From Pseudomonas frederiksbergensis (lineage in GTDB: Bacteria > Pseudomonadota > Gammaproteobacteria > Pseudomonadales > Pseudomonadaceae), in NCBI RefSeq assembly GCF_001874645.1, contig NZ_CP017886.1, positions 930,001 to 994,000 of the forward strand: a stretch of 64,000 nucleotides of DNA, read 5' to 3'. The translations under genes were made by a program, and so were the position numbers. This document shows, one piece after another, positions 19,171 through 28,456 of this stretch (position 1 is the stretch's first letter; each line of letters starts with the position of its first letter). The notes under the pieces were generated by a model that was not told the origin of the DNA, did not search any database, and worked only from the letters and a program-made list of their open reading frames with translations.

Positions 19171-21556
19171 CCATCACACAGTCGAGAAGACCCAAGCCGA
19201 ACTGGCCGAACTGTTTGCCAAGGATCTGACCAGCGGCGTTGGCCGCAGCGTCAAGCACGACAGCGCCGACAAACATGTATCGGGTGAAGCGCAGTACATC
19301 GACGATCGACTGGAATTTCCGAATCAGTTGCACGTTTACGCGCGGCTCTCGGACCGCGCCCACGCGAAAATCATCAGCATCGACACCCAGCCCTGCTACG
19401 CCTTCGAAGGCGTGCGCATCGCCATTACCCACGAAGACGTGCCGGGCCTGAAAGACATCGGCCCGTTGTTGCCGGGCGATCCGTTGCTGGCCATCGACGA
19501 CGTGCAATTCGTCGGTCAACCGGTGCTTGCGGTGGCGGCGAAAGACCTGGAAACCGCACGCAAAGCAGCAATGGCAGCGATCATCGAATATGAAGATCTG
19601 GAGCCGGTACTCGACGTGGTCGAAGCCCTGCGCAAACGCCATTTCGTGCTGGATAGCCACACCCACAAACGCGGTGATTCAGCCACTGCGCTGGCGACCG
19701 CGGAGCATCGGATTCAAGGCACGCTGCACATCGGTGGCCAGGAACACTTCTATCTGGAAACCCAGATCTCGTCGGTCATGCCGACTGAAGACGGCGGCAT
19801 GATCGTCTACTGCTCGACCCAGAACCCCACCGAAGTGCAGAAACTGGTGGCGGAAGTACTCGACGTGTCGATGAACAAAATCGTTGTCGACATGCGCCGC
19901 ATGGGCGGTGGCTTCGGCGGCAAGGAAACCCAGGCCGCGAGCCCCGCGTGCCTCTGCGCGGTGATCGCCCACTTGACCGGGCAGCCGACCAAAATGCGTC
20001 TGCCGCGGGTCGAAGACATGCTGATGACCGGCAAACGTCACCCGTTCTACATTGAGTACGATGTCGGCTTCGACGACACCGGACGCCTGCACGGCATCCA
20101 GCTGGAACTGGCCGGCAACTGCGGTTGTTCACCGGACCTGTCGGCGTCGATCGTCGACCGGGCGATGTTCCACTCGGACAACTCGTACTACCTGGGCGAT
20201 GCGACCATCAACGGTCACCGCTGCAAGACCAACACCGCATCGAACACCGCCTATCGTGGCTTTGGCGGCCCGCAAGGGATGGTCGCCATCGAAGAAGTGA
20301 TGGACGCCATCGCCCGCCATCTAGCCCTCGATCCGCTGGCGGTGCGCAAGGCCAACTACTATGGCAAGACCGAGCGCAACGTCACCCATTACTACCAGAC
20401 CGTCGAGCACAACATGCTCGAGGAAATAACCGCGGAACTTGAAGAAAGCAGCCAGTACGCCGAACGCCGCGAAGCGATCCGGCGTTACAACGCCAACAGC
20501 CCGATCCTGAAAAAAGGCCTGGCGCTGACCCCGGTGAAATTCGGTATTTCCTTCACCGCCAGCTTCCTCAACCAGGCCGGCGCGCTGATTCACGTCTACA
20601 CCGACGGCAGCATTCACCTGAACCACGGCGGCACCGAAATGGGTCAGGGTTTGAACGTCAAAGTCGCGCAAGTCGTGGCCGAAGTGTTCCAGGTTGAAGT
20701 CGACCGTGTGCAGATCACCGCGACCAACACCGACAAGGTGCCGAACACCTCGCCGACCGCCGCATCCAGCGGTGCTGACCTGAACGGTAAGGCCGCGCAA
20801 AACGCCGCCGAAATCATCAAGCAACGCCTGGTGGAATTTGCCGCGCGCCAATACAAGGTCAGCGAAGAAGATGTGGAATTCCACAACGGTCATGTACGGG
20901 TTCGCGATCACATCCTGACCTTCGAAGCACTGATTCAGCAGGCGTATTTTGCTCAGGTGTCGCTGTCGAGCACCGGATTCTACAAGACCCCGAAAATCTT
21001 CTACGACCGCAGCCAGGCGCGTGGTCGGCCGTTCTACTACTTCGCTTTTGGCGCAGCCTGCGCCGAGGTGATCGTCGACACCCTGACCGGCGAATACAAA
21101 ATGCTCCGTACCGACATCCTGCATGACGTCGGCGCCTCGCTGAACCCGGCCATCGACGTGGGCCAGGTCGAGGGCGGTTTCATCCAGGGCATGGGCTGGC
21201 TGACCATGGAAGAGCTTGTCTGGAATAACAAAGGCAAGCTGATGACCAACGGCCCGGCCAGCTACAAGATCCCGGCGGTTGCCGACATGCCGCTGGACTT
21301 GCGAGTGAAGCTGGTGGAAAACCGCAAGAACCCGGAAGACACGGTGTTCCATTCCAAGGCCGTGGGCGAACCGCCGTTCATGCTGGGCATTGCCGCCTGG
21401 TGCGCGATCAAGGATGCAGTGGCGAGCCTGGGCGATTACAGACATCAACCCAACATCGACGCACCGGCCACACCGGAGCGGGTGCTGTGGGGCTGTGAAC
21501 AGATGCGCCAGTTGAAGGCGGTGAAAGCTGCGCAAACCGAGAGCGAAACGATCTGA
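19163..21556 (+). CDS. xdhB: Xanthine dehydrogenase molybdenum-binding subunit
   Basis: XdhB holds the molybdopterin site that hydroxylates the purine ring. The 797 residues are the usual length for the two-subunit bacterial enzyme. Visible Moco motifs are MGGGFGGKE (about 249-257), YRGFGGPQGM, and the TEMGQGLNVKVAQV loop. VGEPPFMLG near the C-terminus contains the catalytic Glu of the family. It overlaps xdhA and is followed 11 bases later by xdhC, which inserts the sulfurated cofactor. No signal peptide is present, so it is cytoplasmic. Confidence 0.97.
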   Translation: MSNHHTVEKTQAELAELFAKDLTSGVGRSVKHDSADKHVSGEAQYIDDRLEFPNQLHVYARLSDRAHAKIISIDTQPCYAFEGVRIAITHEDVPGLKDIGPLLPGDPLLAIDDVQFVGQPVLAVAAKDLETARKAAMAAIIEYEDLEPVLDVVEALRKRHFVLDSHTHKRGDSATALATAEHRIQGTLHIGGQEHFYLETQISSVMPTEDGGMIVYCSTQNPTEVQKLVAEVLDVSMNKIVVDMRRMGGGFGGKETQAASPACLCAVIAHLTGQPTKMRLPRVEDMLMTGKRHPFYIEYDVGFDDTGRLHGIQLELAGNCGCSPDLSASIVDRAMFHSDNSYYLGDATINGHRCKTNTASNTAYRGFGGPQGMVAIEEVMDAIARHLALDPLAVRKANYYGKTERNVTHYYQTVEHNMLEEITAELEESSQYAERREAIRRYNANSPILKKGLALTPVKFGISFTASFLNQAGALIHVYTDGSIHLNHGGTEMGQGLNVKVAQVVAEVFQVEVDRVQITATNTDKVPNTSPTAASSGADLNGKAAQNAAEIIKQRLVEFAARQYKVSEEDVEFHNGHVRVRDHILTFEALIQQAYFAQVSLSSTGFYKTPKIFYDRSQARGRPFYYFAFGAACAEVIVDTLTGEYKMLRTDILHDVGASLNPAIDVGQVEGGFIQGMGWLTMEELVWNNKGKLMTNGPASYKIPAVADMPLDLRVKLVENRKNPEDTVFHSKAVGEPPFMLGIAAWCAIKDAVASLGDYRHQPNIDAPATPERVLWGCEQMRQLKAVKAAQTESETI

Positions 21557-21567
21557 AGAGGTGGGAC

Positions 21568-22410
21568 ATGTACAACTGGATCAGCGCCCTCGCCGACCTG
21601 CAAACCCAGGGTGAACCCTGTGTGTTGGTGACCATCATCGAAGAGCTCGGCTCGACGCCGCGCAATGCCGGTTCGAAGATGGTCGTCAGCGCCACGCAGG
21701 CGTTCGACACCATCGGTGGCGGGCATCTGGAATACAAGGCGATGCAAGTCGCCCGGGAGATGCTTGCCAGCGGCAAACAGGACACCCACCTGGAGCGCTT
21801 CAGCCTCGGCGCCAGCCTCGGCCAGTGCTGCGGTGGCGTCACCGTGTTGCTGTTCGAACCCATGGGCCAGGTGCAAGCACAGATCGCCGTATTCGGCGCC
21901 GGCCACGTCGGTCGGGCGCTGGTGCCGTTGCTGGCCAGCCTGCCCTGCCGCGTGCGCTGGATCGATTCGCGGGAGGCAGAGTTCCCCGAACAGATCCCCC
22001 ACGGCGTGCGTAAAATCATTGCCGAAGAACCGGTGGACGAAATCGACGATCTGCCCGCTGGCAGTTACTGCATCGTCATGACCCACAATCACCAGCTCGA
22101 CCTGGAACTCACCGCGGCGATCCTCAAGCGCAACGACTTTGCCTACTTCGGCCTGATCGGCTCGAAGACCAAACGGGTGAAGTTCGAACACCGCTTGCGC
22201 GAGCGCGGATTCGACAACGCCGTGCTGCAACGCATGCGCTGCCCGATGGGTCTGGGCGAGGTCAAAGGCAAACTACCTGTGGAAATCGCCATCTCCATCG
22301 CCGGCGAAATCATCGCCACCTATAACGCGAATTTCGGCCAGCACACCGCGAAAGCCGAACCGATTGCCAAACTGCTGCCCGCCTCACGCCGCAGTCACGC
22401 TTCGAACTAA
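21568..22410 (+). CDS. xdhC: Xanthine dehydrogenase accessory protein XdhC
   Basis: XdhC binds molybdopterin, promotes its sulfuration and hands it to XdhB. The 280 residues show the N-terminal XdhC/CoxI domain (about 8-80, EELGSTPRNAGSKMVV and GGGHLEYKAM) and a C-terminal Rossmann-like domain (about 105-250, IAVFGAGHVGRALVPLLASL and LIGSKTKRVKFEHRL). It follows xdhB at 11 bases, with AGAGGTGGG as the Shine-Dalgarno before ATG 21568, and is 22 bases ahead of guaD. Confidence 0.96.
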   Translation: MYNWISALADLQTQGEPCVLVTIIEELGSTPRNAGSKMVVSATQAFDTIGGGHLEYKAMQVAREMLASGKQDTHLERFSLGASLGQCCGGVTVLLFEPMGQVQAQIAVFGAGHVGRALVPLLASLPCRVRWIDSREAEFPEQIPHGVRKIIAEEPVDEIDDLPAGSYCIVMTHNHQLDLELTAAILKRNDFAYFGLIGSKTKRVKFEHRLRERGFDNAVLQRMRCPMGLGEVKGKLPVEIAISIAGEIIATYNANFGQHTAKAEPIAKLLPASRRSHASN

Positions 22411-22432
22411 AAAGCCACGAACCGAGAACGAC

Positions 22433-23737
22433 ATGCCTTTGACTCGCAAAGCCTACCGCGCCGCCATTCTGCACAGCATCGCCGACCCTGCCGTGGTTGG
22501 CATCGAAGCCTCCTACGAGTATTTCGAAGATGGCTTGCTGGTGACTGAAAACGGCCGGATCAGCGCCATTGGCCACGCCCGAGAACTGCTCGCCAGCCTG
22601 CCCGCCGACATTCAAATCACCCATTACCAGGATGCGCTGATCACTCCGGGCTTCATCGATACGCACATTCACCTGCCGCAAACCGGCATGGTCGGCGCTT
22701 ACGGCGAACAACTGCTGGACTGGCTCAACACCTACACCTTCCCGTGCGAAAGCCAGTTCGCCGACAAGGCCCACGCCGAAGAAGTCGCCGACATCTTCAT
22801 CAAGGAATTGCTGCGCAACGGCACCACCACCGCGCTGGTGTTCGGCAGCGTGCACCCGCAATCGGTGAACTCGTTTTTCGAGGCCGCACGGACGCTCGAC
22901 CTGCGGATGATCGCCGGCAAGGTGATGATGGACCGCAACGCGCCGGACTACCTGACCGACACCGCCGAATCCAGCTACGTCGAGAGCAAGGCACTGATCG
23001 AGCGCTGGCACGGCAAGGGTCGTCTGCACTACGCGGTGACGCCACGTTTTGCCCCGACCAGCACCCCGGAACAACTGACCCTCGCCGGCCAGTTGCTCAG
23101 CGAATACCCCGACCTGTACATGCAGACGCACATCAGTGAAAACCTGCAAGAAGTCGAATGGGTCAAAGAGCTGTTCCCGGAGCGCAAGGGTTACCTGGAC
23201 GTCTACGACCACTACAAATTGCTCGGCGAACGCTCGGTATTCGCACACGGCGTACACCTGTGCGACGACGAGTGCGCACGCCTGGCTGAAACCGGTTCGG
23301 CTATCGCCTTCTGCCCGACCTCGAACTTCTTCCTCGGCAGTGGTCTGTTCAACCTGCCAATGGCCGAAAAACACAACCTGAACGTGGGCCTGGGCACTGA
23401 CGTCGGCGGCGGCACCAGCTTCTCGCTGCTGCAAACGCTGAACGAAGCCTACAAAGTCATGCAACTGCAAGGCGCACGCCTGAGCCCGTTCAAATCGCTG
23501 TACCTGGCGACCCTCGGCGGTGCCCGCGCACTGCGCCTGGAAGACAAGATCGGCACCCTGCAACCGGGCACCGACGCCGACTTTCTGGTGCTGGACTACA
23601 ACGCCACGCCGCTGCTCAGCTATCGCCTGAAACAGGCCAACACCATCGCCGAGACGTTGTTTGTACTGATGACACTGGGTGATGACCGGACCGTGTTGCA
23701 GACTTATGCGGCGGGTAACCTCGTTCACCAGCGCTAA
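22433..23737 (+). CDS. guaD: Guanine deaminase
   Basis: GuaD hydrolyses guanine to xanthine and ammonia, feeding XdhAB. From ATG 22433 (MPLTRKAYRAAILHSI) it is 434 residues. Amidohydrolase metal and substrate motifs are present: DTHIHLPQTG, the HISE segment, HGVHLCDDE, FCPTSNFFLGSG and GTDVGGGTS. The open frame extends 23 codons upstream into xdhC, but the family start and spacing favour ATG 22433. It is the last gene of xdhABC-guaD, closed by a strong terminator. Confidence 0.97.
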   Translation: MPLTRKAYRAAILHSIADPAVVGIEASYEYFEDGLLVTENGRISAIGHARELLASLPADIQITHYQDALITPGFIDTHIHLPQTGMVGAYGEQLLDWLNTYTFPCESQFADKAHAEEVADIFIKELLRNGTTTALVFGSVHPQSVNSFFEAARTLDLRMIAGKVMMDRNAPDYLTDTAESSYVESKALIERWHGKGRLHYAVTPRFAPTSTPEQLTLAGQLLSEYPDLYMQTHISENLQEVEWVKELFPERKGYLDVYDHYKLLGERSVFAHGVHLCDDECARLAETGSAIAFCPTSNFFLGSGLFNLPMAEKHNLNVGLGTDVGGGTSFSLLQTLNEAYKVMQLQGARLSPFKSLYLATLGGARALRLEDKIGTLQPGTDADFLVLDYNATPLLSYRLKQANTIAETLFVLMTLGDDRTVLQTYAAGNLVHQR

Positions 23738-23751
23738 GTTTCCCCAGGCAT

Positions 23752-23791
23752 AAAAATCCCCCGTAGCTTTACAGCTCGGGGGATTTTTTAT
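23752..23791 (+). terminator. Intrinsic terminator of the xdhABC-guaD operon
   Basis: The stem AATCCCCCG/CGGGGGATT continues as AGC/GCT around a short loop, followed by six T residues. It starts 15 bases after the guaD stop. Confidence 0.88.
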
Positions 23792-23809
23792 TGCCTGTCA
23801 GATTGCCAG

Positions 23810-23881
23810 GATCGCAGCCTGCGGCAGCTCCTACGTAGGAATGCGTCCCTTCGTAGGAGCTGCCGCAGGCTGCGATCTTTT
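23810..23881. repeat. Perfectly paired REP element between guaD and the second gntR gene
   Basis: Two inverted copies of GATCGCAGCCTGCGGCAGCTCC separated by about 26 bases. It is the best-conserved pair in the window and a good reference for the family. It lies between converging genes. Confidence 0.9.
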
Positions 23882-23896
23882 CGGCCCTCCAGCCAA

Positions 23897-24661
23897 TCAG
23901 AGCTTGGCCGTTGGTCGCCCTGGCTTTTTGGTCTGCAACAGGTGCGAGAACACGGCATGCAAATCGTCCGAGGCGCTTTCTTCGTCGAGGTTGAGTTTGC
24001 TGTCGATGTGATCCATGTGATGCATCATCAGGCTCACCGCCAGATCGGCGTCGCGGGCCTCGATGGCATCGATCAACTGAGTGTGCTCATCGTAGGAGCA
24101 GTGCGAGCGGTTACCACTTTCGTACTGGGCGATGATCAAGGACGTCTGCGACACCAGGCTGCGCTGGAAGCTGATCAGCGGGGCGTTCTTCGCCGCCTCG
24201 GCCAGCTTCAGGTGGAATTCGCCAGACAGACGGATACCGGCACCACGGTCGCCACGGGAGAAGCTGTCGCGCTCGTCGTTGACCATCTGCCGCAGCTCGG
24301 CAATCTGTTCGGCCGTCGCGTGTACGACTGCCAGTTCGGTGATCGCCTTCTCAACCAGACGCCGCGCCATGAATACCTGACGGGCTTCTTCAACACTCGG
24401 GCTGGCAACCACGGCGCCACGGTTGGGACGCAACAGCACCACACCTTCGTGGGCCAGACGCGACAGCGCGCGGCGAATGATGGTGCGACTGACCCCGAAA
24501 ATTTCTCCCAGCGCCTCTTCGCTCAATTTTGTACCGGGCGCCAGACGCTGTTCGAGGATGGCCTCGAAGATATGCGCATAGACGATATCGTCCTGGGTTC
24601 CGCTGCGGCCGGCTTTGCCTGCTCGCGGTTGTTTCTTGAGGGGCTGCAACTGTTCGTTCAT
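23897..24661 (-). CDS. GntR-family (FCD) transcription regulator next to the purine genes
   Basis: From ATG 24661 (MNEQLQPLKKQPRAGKAG) the protein has 254 residues. The frame is open far upstream, through a REP element, but that part has no family similarity. It has a winged helix-turn-helix (about 27-95: VYAHIFEAILEQRLAPGTKLSEEALGEIF, then SRTIIRRALSRLAHEGVV) and an FCD effector domain (about 105-225) with the usual metal-binding His pattern. It is divergent from the BenE-family gene and convergent with guaD, so it probably controls the transporter and perhaps purine genes. A TTGTACACAA element in the divergent region is a candidate operator. Confidence 0.88.
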   Translation of the reverse strand: MNEQLQPLKKQPRAGKAGRSGTQDDIVYAHIFEAILEQRLAPGTKLSEEALGEIFGVSRTIIRRALSRLAHEGVVLLRPNRGAVVASPSVEEARQVFMARRLVEKAITELAVVHATAEQIAELRQMVNDERDSFSRGDRGAGIRLSGEFHLKLAEAAKNAPLISFQRSLVSQTSLIIAQYESGNRSHCSYDEHTQLIDAIEARDADLAVSLMMHHMDHIDSKLNLDEESASDDLHAVFSHLLQTKKPGRPTAKL

Positions 24662-24754
24662 GGGCACTCGAGTCGGGAGAACTGCGGCGAATTGACCGTG
24701 ACTGTAATACGTCACAGAGGGTCGCTGGCAAGTATCGCGTAAAAAACACAGCAC

Positions 24755-24766
24755 ATTGTACACAAC
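24755..24766. promoter_or_regulatory. Candidate GntR/FCD operator
   Basis: ATTGTACACAAC contains the inverted TTGT/ACAA half-sites with a two-base centre, the size and sequence typical of FadR-subfamily operators. It lies about 95 bases upstream of the gntR start and 245 upstream of benE. The rest of 24662-24875 shows no gene. Confidence 0.45.
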
Positions 24767-24875
24767 CGCTGGGGGCAACACGACTGTACGGCCATTTACG
24801 CCCCCGGCTGTATTGCAACGCCCCGTCACGTTTAAGTTTAGGCTTGGACACAAACCCCGTGGCTTATACCCCCGT

Positions 24876-24961
24876 GTAGGAGCTGCCGGAGGCTGCGATC
24901 TTTTTCTCGGCAACACCACAAAAGCCAGGATCAAAAGATCGCAGCCTCCGGCAGCTCCTAC
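24876..24961. repeat. Paired REP element upstream of the BenE-family gene
   Basis: Units GTAGGAGCTGCCGGAGGCTGCGATC and its inverse flank about 30 bases. This pair lies within a divergent promoter region rather than between gene ends, only 48 bases before the downstream start, so it would be in the 5' leader of the transporter gene. Confidence 0.88.
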
Positions 24962-25008
24962 GCAGGCAGTGTCATCGAGATTTTCAACAGAACAAGGAAC
25001 ACCGCGCC

Positions 25009-26199
25009 ATGACCGACGCCACTCACGTGCACCTTCGCCCACTGGCCGACACTTCACCTTCGGCCATTGTCGCCGGGTTCATCGCCATGATGACCGGCTA
25101 CACCAGCTCGCTGGTGCTGATGTTCCAGGCTGGCCAGGCGGCGGGCCTGAGCAGCGGGCAAATTTCATCGTGGATCTGGGCGATTTCGATTGGCATGGCC
25201 GTGTGCTCGATCGGTTTGTCCTTGCGCTATCGCACACCGATCACCATTGCCTGGTCGACGCCCGGTGCGGCGCTGCTGATCACCAGCCTGTCGGGCGTAA
25301 CCTACGGCGAGGCGATTGGCGCCTACATCACTTGCGCCGTGCTCGTCACCCTTTGCGGAATGACCGGCAGCTTCGAACGTCTGCTCAAACGCATTCCTGC
25401 GTCACTGGCGGCGGCGTTGCTGGCGGGGATTCTGTTCAAGATCGGCAGCGAAATTTTCGTCGCAGCCCAACATCGCACCGGACTGGTACTGGGGATGTTT
25501 TTCACCTACCTGGTGGTCAAGCGCCTGTCGCCGCGTTATGCGGTGCTGGCGGCGCTGCTGATCGGCACTGCCTTGTCCGGCTTCATGGGCCTGCTGGATT
25601 TCAGTGGTTTTCATCTCGAAGTAGCAACCCCGGTCTGGACCACCCCGCACTTTTCCCTCGCAGCGACCATCAGCATCGGCATTCCACTGTTTGTGGTGGC
25701 GATGACCTCGCAGAACATGCCCGGCATCGCCGTGTTGCGCGCCGACGGCTACAACGTGCCGGCCTCGCCGCTGATCACCACCACCGGCATCGCCTCGCTG
25801 TTACTGGCGCCGTTTGGTTCCCACGGGATCAACCTGGCCGCCATCAGCGCCGCAATCTGCACCGGGCCACATGCCCATGAAGACCGCAACAAGCGTTACA
25901 CCGCGGCCGTCTGGTGCGGGATTTTCTACGGGATTGCCGGGGTCTTTGGTGCAACCCTGGCCGCATTGTTCGCCGCCTTGCCCAAAGAGCTGGTGCTGTC
26001 GATTGCCGCGCTGGCGCTGTTCGGCTCGATCATTAACGGCTTGAGCATCGCCATGAGCGAAGTGAAGGAACGGGAAGCGGCGCTGATCACCTTTATGGTC
26101 ACCGCGTCGGGGCTGACGCTGTTTTCCATTGGCTCGGCGTTTTGGGGGATTGTCGCGGGTGTGGTGACGTTGATGATTCTGAACTGGCGCAAGGCCTGA
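25009..26199 (+). CDS. BenE-family transporter (annotated benzoate/H+ symporter family)
   Basis: A 396-residue inner-membrane protein with about 11-12 hydrophobic segments. It matches the BenE family along its length, for example SAIVAGFIAMMTGYTSSLVLMFQA, IAWSTPGAALL, VVAMTSQNMPGIAVLRADGY and GSHGINLAAISAAICTG. The family has a UraA/SLC26-like fold related to nucleobase transporters. Characterised members are linked to benzoate uptake, but no benzoate catabolic gene is near. Its neighbours are purine degradation genes and a GntR regulator, so a nitrogenous or purine-like substrate is an alternative. ATG 25009 follows AAGGAACACC. Confidence 0.85.
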   Translation: MTDATHVHLRPLADTSPSAIVAGFIAMMTGYTSSLVLMFQAGQAAGLSSGQISSWIWAISIGMAVCSIGLSLRYRTPITIAWSTPGAALLITSLSGVTYGEAIGAYITCAVLVTLCGMTGSFERLLKRIPASLAAALLAGILFKIGSEIFVAAQHRTGLVLGMFFTYLVVKRLSPRYAVLAALLIGTALSGFMGLLDFSGFHLEVATPVWTTPHFSLAATISIGIPLFVVAMTSQNMPGIAVLRADGYNVPASPLITTTGIASLLLAPFGSHGINLAAISAAICTGPHAHEDRNKRYTAAVWCGIFYGIAGVFGATLAALFAALPKELVLSIAALALFGSIINGLSIAMSEVKEREAALITFMVTASGLTLFSIGSAFWGIVAGVVTLMILNWRKA

Positions 26200-26204
26200 A
26201 ACGC

Positions 26205-26286
26205 AAAAGATCGCAGGCTCCTACAAATGCGTACACCCTGTAGGAGCTGCCGAAGGTTCGGGCCGCGTTCGGACGATCTTTTGATC
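26205..26286. repeat. Paired REP, variant with GTTCGGGCCGCGTTCGG interruption
   Basis: The left unit is AAAAGATCGCAGG. The right unit keeps GTAGGAGCTGCCGAAGG but then reads TTCGGGCCGCGTTCGGACGATCT instead of CTGCGATCT. The same interruption occurs at 47194-47218 and 60638-60662. Confidence 0.82.
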
Positions 26287-26291
26287 TTTGC

Positions 26292-26323
26292 AAAAACGGC
26301 GACCCTCGGGTCGCCGTTTTTTT
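26292..26323. terminator. Bidirectional terminator between benE and yggL
   Basis: The perfect stem AAAAACGGCGACC/GGTCGCCGTTTTT has a four-base loop (ctcg), with T-runs on both strands between two convergent genes. Confidence 0.9.
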
Positions 26324-26328
26324 GAACA

Positions 26329-26673
26329 TCAAGCTACCGGATTGATCGGCTTTTCCGGGTACCAAACGTCCAGCAACGGGCTGACTTCTGCGCTGGTCAG
26401 CTCGGAGCGAGCTTTCAGCCAGGCTTCAACGGCGGCGCGTTGTTCTGCGCTGACCGAGCCACGTTTCTGCAGGCAAACCAGACCGAAGTCGTCGCCGCCA
26501 ACGTAGCCCAGGCCGTTCGCTTCCATGGCTTCTTTCAGAAACGCGTCGAGGAAAGCGTCAATGACTTCATCAGCCAAATCTTCTTTGAAATCCAGGTTCA
26601 GTTCGAAACCCAGCTCTTGAAATTCATCGACGCACAGTTTTTTGCGCAGACGCTGGGAACGGTTAGTCGCCAT
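26329..26673 (-). CDS. yggL: YggL-family 50S ribosome-associated protein
   Basis: From ATG 26673 (MATNRSQRLRKKLCVDEFQELGF) it is 114 residues, with GAGG Shine-Dalgarno spacing. An upstream start at 26688 would add five residues. It matches the YggL/DUF469 family, which binds the 50S subunit: the basic N-terminus, FELNLDFKEDLADEVIDAFLDAFL, and the C-terminal VEAWLKAR region. It lies between the transporter terminator and dacB and stands alone. Confidence 0.88.
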   Translation of the reverse strand: MATNRSQRLRKKLCVDEFQELGFELNLDFKEDLADEVIDAFLDAFLKEAMEANGLGYVGGDDFGLVCLQKRGSVSAEQRAAVEAWLKARSELTSAEVSPLLDVWYPEKPINPVA

Positions 26674-26906
26674 TGGAACAATCCTCAAAAGTAATAACGG
26701 GCGGCACTTTAGCAGTTTAAGCCGTCGTTTGCCCGACTCTCTCGGGGCTTGTGCCTACCGCCGGTAAAAAAATAGCGGATTCGACCCTCTGCGTACGGCA
26801 CAAGCCGCTATTGCTTGGGGCATAATGCCGACACTTTCGCGACCACTGAGGGAATTTATCTTCATGCCCTCATCTTTTCCCCCTCGGCTGTAGGGCTTTA
26901 TTTCAG

Positions 26907-28367
26907 ATGATCAAATCTTTGCGTCCATTGCTTCTCGCCAGCCTGCTTGTGCCACTGGCCTTCCCGATTTCCGCCGCCCCGATCAACACAGCCTTGTCAC
27001 CCAACGTTGAAAAGGCTCTCAGAGCCAGCAAGTTGCAGGACAGCGCCCTGTCGCTGGTGATGATTCCACTCAACGGCCCGGGCACACCGACGGTCTTCAA
27101 CGCAGACGTTTCGGTCAATCCGGCCTCGACCATGAAACTGGTAACCACCTACGCTGCGCTGGAAATGCTTGGCCCGAACCACCAGTGGAAAACCGAGTTC
27201 TACACCGACGGCACCCTCAATGGCGGCATCCTGCACGGCAACCTGTACCTCAAGGGTGGCGGCGATCCAAAGCTGAACATGGAAAAACTCTGGCTGCTGA
27301 TGCGTGACCTGCGGGCCAATGGCGTGCAGCAAGTCACCGGCGACCTGGTGCTGGACCGCAGTTTCTTCGTCCAGCCGCAATTGCCTGAGTTCAATGACGA
27401 CGGCAAAGACGAAAACAAGCCGTTCCTGGTCAAACCTGACGCACTGATGGTCAACCTCAAGGCCTTGCGCTTCGTGGCCCGAAACGACTCGGGCAAGGTG
27501 CTGGTGTCGGTCGAACCACCGATCGCCAGCATTCGTATCGACAACCAGGTCAAAGCGCTCAGCGGCAAACAGTGTTCCGGGGGCGTGCGCTACAACCCGG
27601 TCACCCAGGCCGACGGCAGCGTGAGCGTGACCGTTGCGGGCCAGTTGGCCGACGGTTGCAGCTCGCAGACTTACCTTTCGCTGCTCGATCATGCGACCTA
27701 CACCGCAGGCGCCGTACGGGCAATCTGGCAGGAACTGGGCGGCAGCATCCAGGGCAAGGACCGTCTGGCCGCCGTGCCGAAAGATGCCAAGGTACTGGCG
27801 CGAGCGTTCTCGCCGGACCTGGCGGAAATCATCCGCGACATCAACAAATACAGTAACAACACCATGGCGCAGCAACTATTCCTCAGCCTGGGTGCGAAAT
27901 ACCGCACCGACGCTGATGCTGACGATGCAAAAGCCGCACAACGGGTGGTCCGTCAGTGGCTGGCGAAGAAAGGCATCACCGCACCGCACCTGGTGATGGA
28001 GAACGGTTCCGGTCTGTCGCGTGCCGAACGGGTCAGCGCCCGTGAAATGGCGAGCATGCTGCAGGCTGCCTGGAGAAGCCCATACTCGGCCGAGTTCGTC
28101 AGTTCGCTGCCGATCAGTGGCATGGACGGCACCATGCGCAAACGCCTCAAGACCACCGCAATGAGGGGTGAAGCACACGTCAAGACTGGCACCCTGAACA
28201 CCGTACGCGCCATCGCCGGTTTCAGCCGCGACAGCAACGGCAACACGTGGGCGGTGGTCGCGATCCTTAACGATCCCGCACCGTTTGGCGCGCATACAGT
28301 GCTCGATCAGGTGCTGCTGGACCTGTACCGCCAGCCGAAACTGGCGACAGCCGAGTCGGCACTTTAA
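26907..28367 (+). CDS. dacB: D-alanyl-D-alanine carboxypeptidase/endopeptidase (PBP4)
   Basis: This periplasmic class C penicillin-binding protein trims and cleaves peptidoglycan crosslinks. The 486 residues begin with a Sec signal peptide (MIKSLRPLLLASLLVPLAFPISAA). The active-site motifs are all present: S74-TMK (NPASTMKLVT), SNN (NKYSNNTMAQQL) and KTGT (AHVKTGTLNT). A large insert between SxxK and SxN (about 100-285) is typical of the DacB type. A REP pair follows the stop. Confidence 0.96.
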   Translation: MIKSLRPLLLASLLVPLAFPISAAPINTALSPNVEKALRASKLQDSALSLVMIPLNGPGTPTVFNADVSVNPASTMKLVTTYAALEMLGPNHQWKTEFYTDGTLNGGILHGNLYLKGGGDPKLNMEKLWLLMRDLRANGVQQVTGDLVLDRSFFVQPQLPEFNDDGKDENKPFLVKPDALMVNLKALRFVARNDSGKVLVSVEPPIASIRIDNQVKALSGKQCSGGVRYNPVTQADGSVSVTVAGQLADGCSSQTYLSLLDHATYTAGAVRAIWQELGGSIQGKDRLAAVPKDAKVLARAFSPDLAEIIRDINKYSNNTMAQQLFLSLGAKYRTDADADDAKAAQRVVRQWLAKKGITAPHLVMENGSGLSRAERVSAREMASMLQAAWRSPYSAEFVSSLPISGMDGTMRKRLKTTAMRGEAHVKTGTLNTVRAIAGFSRDSNGNTWAVVAILNDPAPFGAHTVLDQVLLDLYRQPKLATAESAL

Positions 28368-28373
28368 GCCCTT

Positions 28374-28441
28374 AAAGATCGCAGGCTTCGCCAGCTCCTA
28401 CATGGAATGTGTACGCCCGTAGGAGCCTGCGATCTTTTGAT
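28374..28441. repeat. Shortened REP pair after dacB
   Basis: The left unit AAAGATCGCAGGCTTCGCCAGCTCCTAC and the right unit GTAGGAGCCTGCGATCTTTT are inverted; the right unit lacks the GCTGCCG core. It lies between convergent dacB and the GGDEF gene and can act as a terminator for both. Confidence 0.85.
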
Positions 28442-28456
28442 CTTCAGCGGCATCAG

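Noticed and set aside
22310..23728. A 472-codon minus-strand frame opposite guaD
   Set aside because: Shadow of guaD third-position GC, with no motif.
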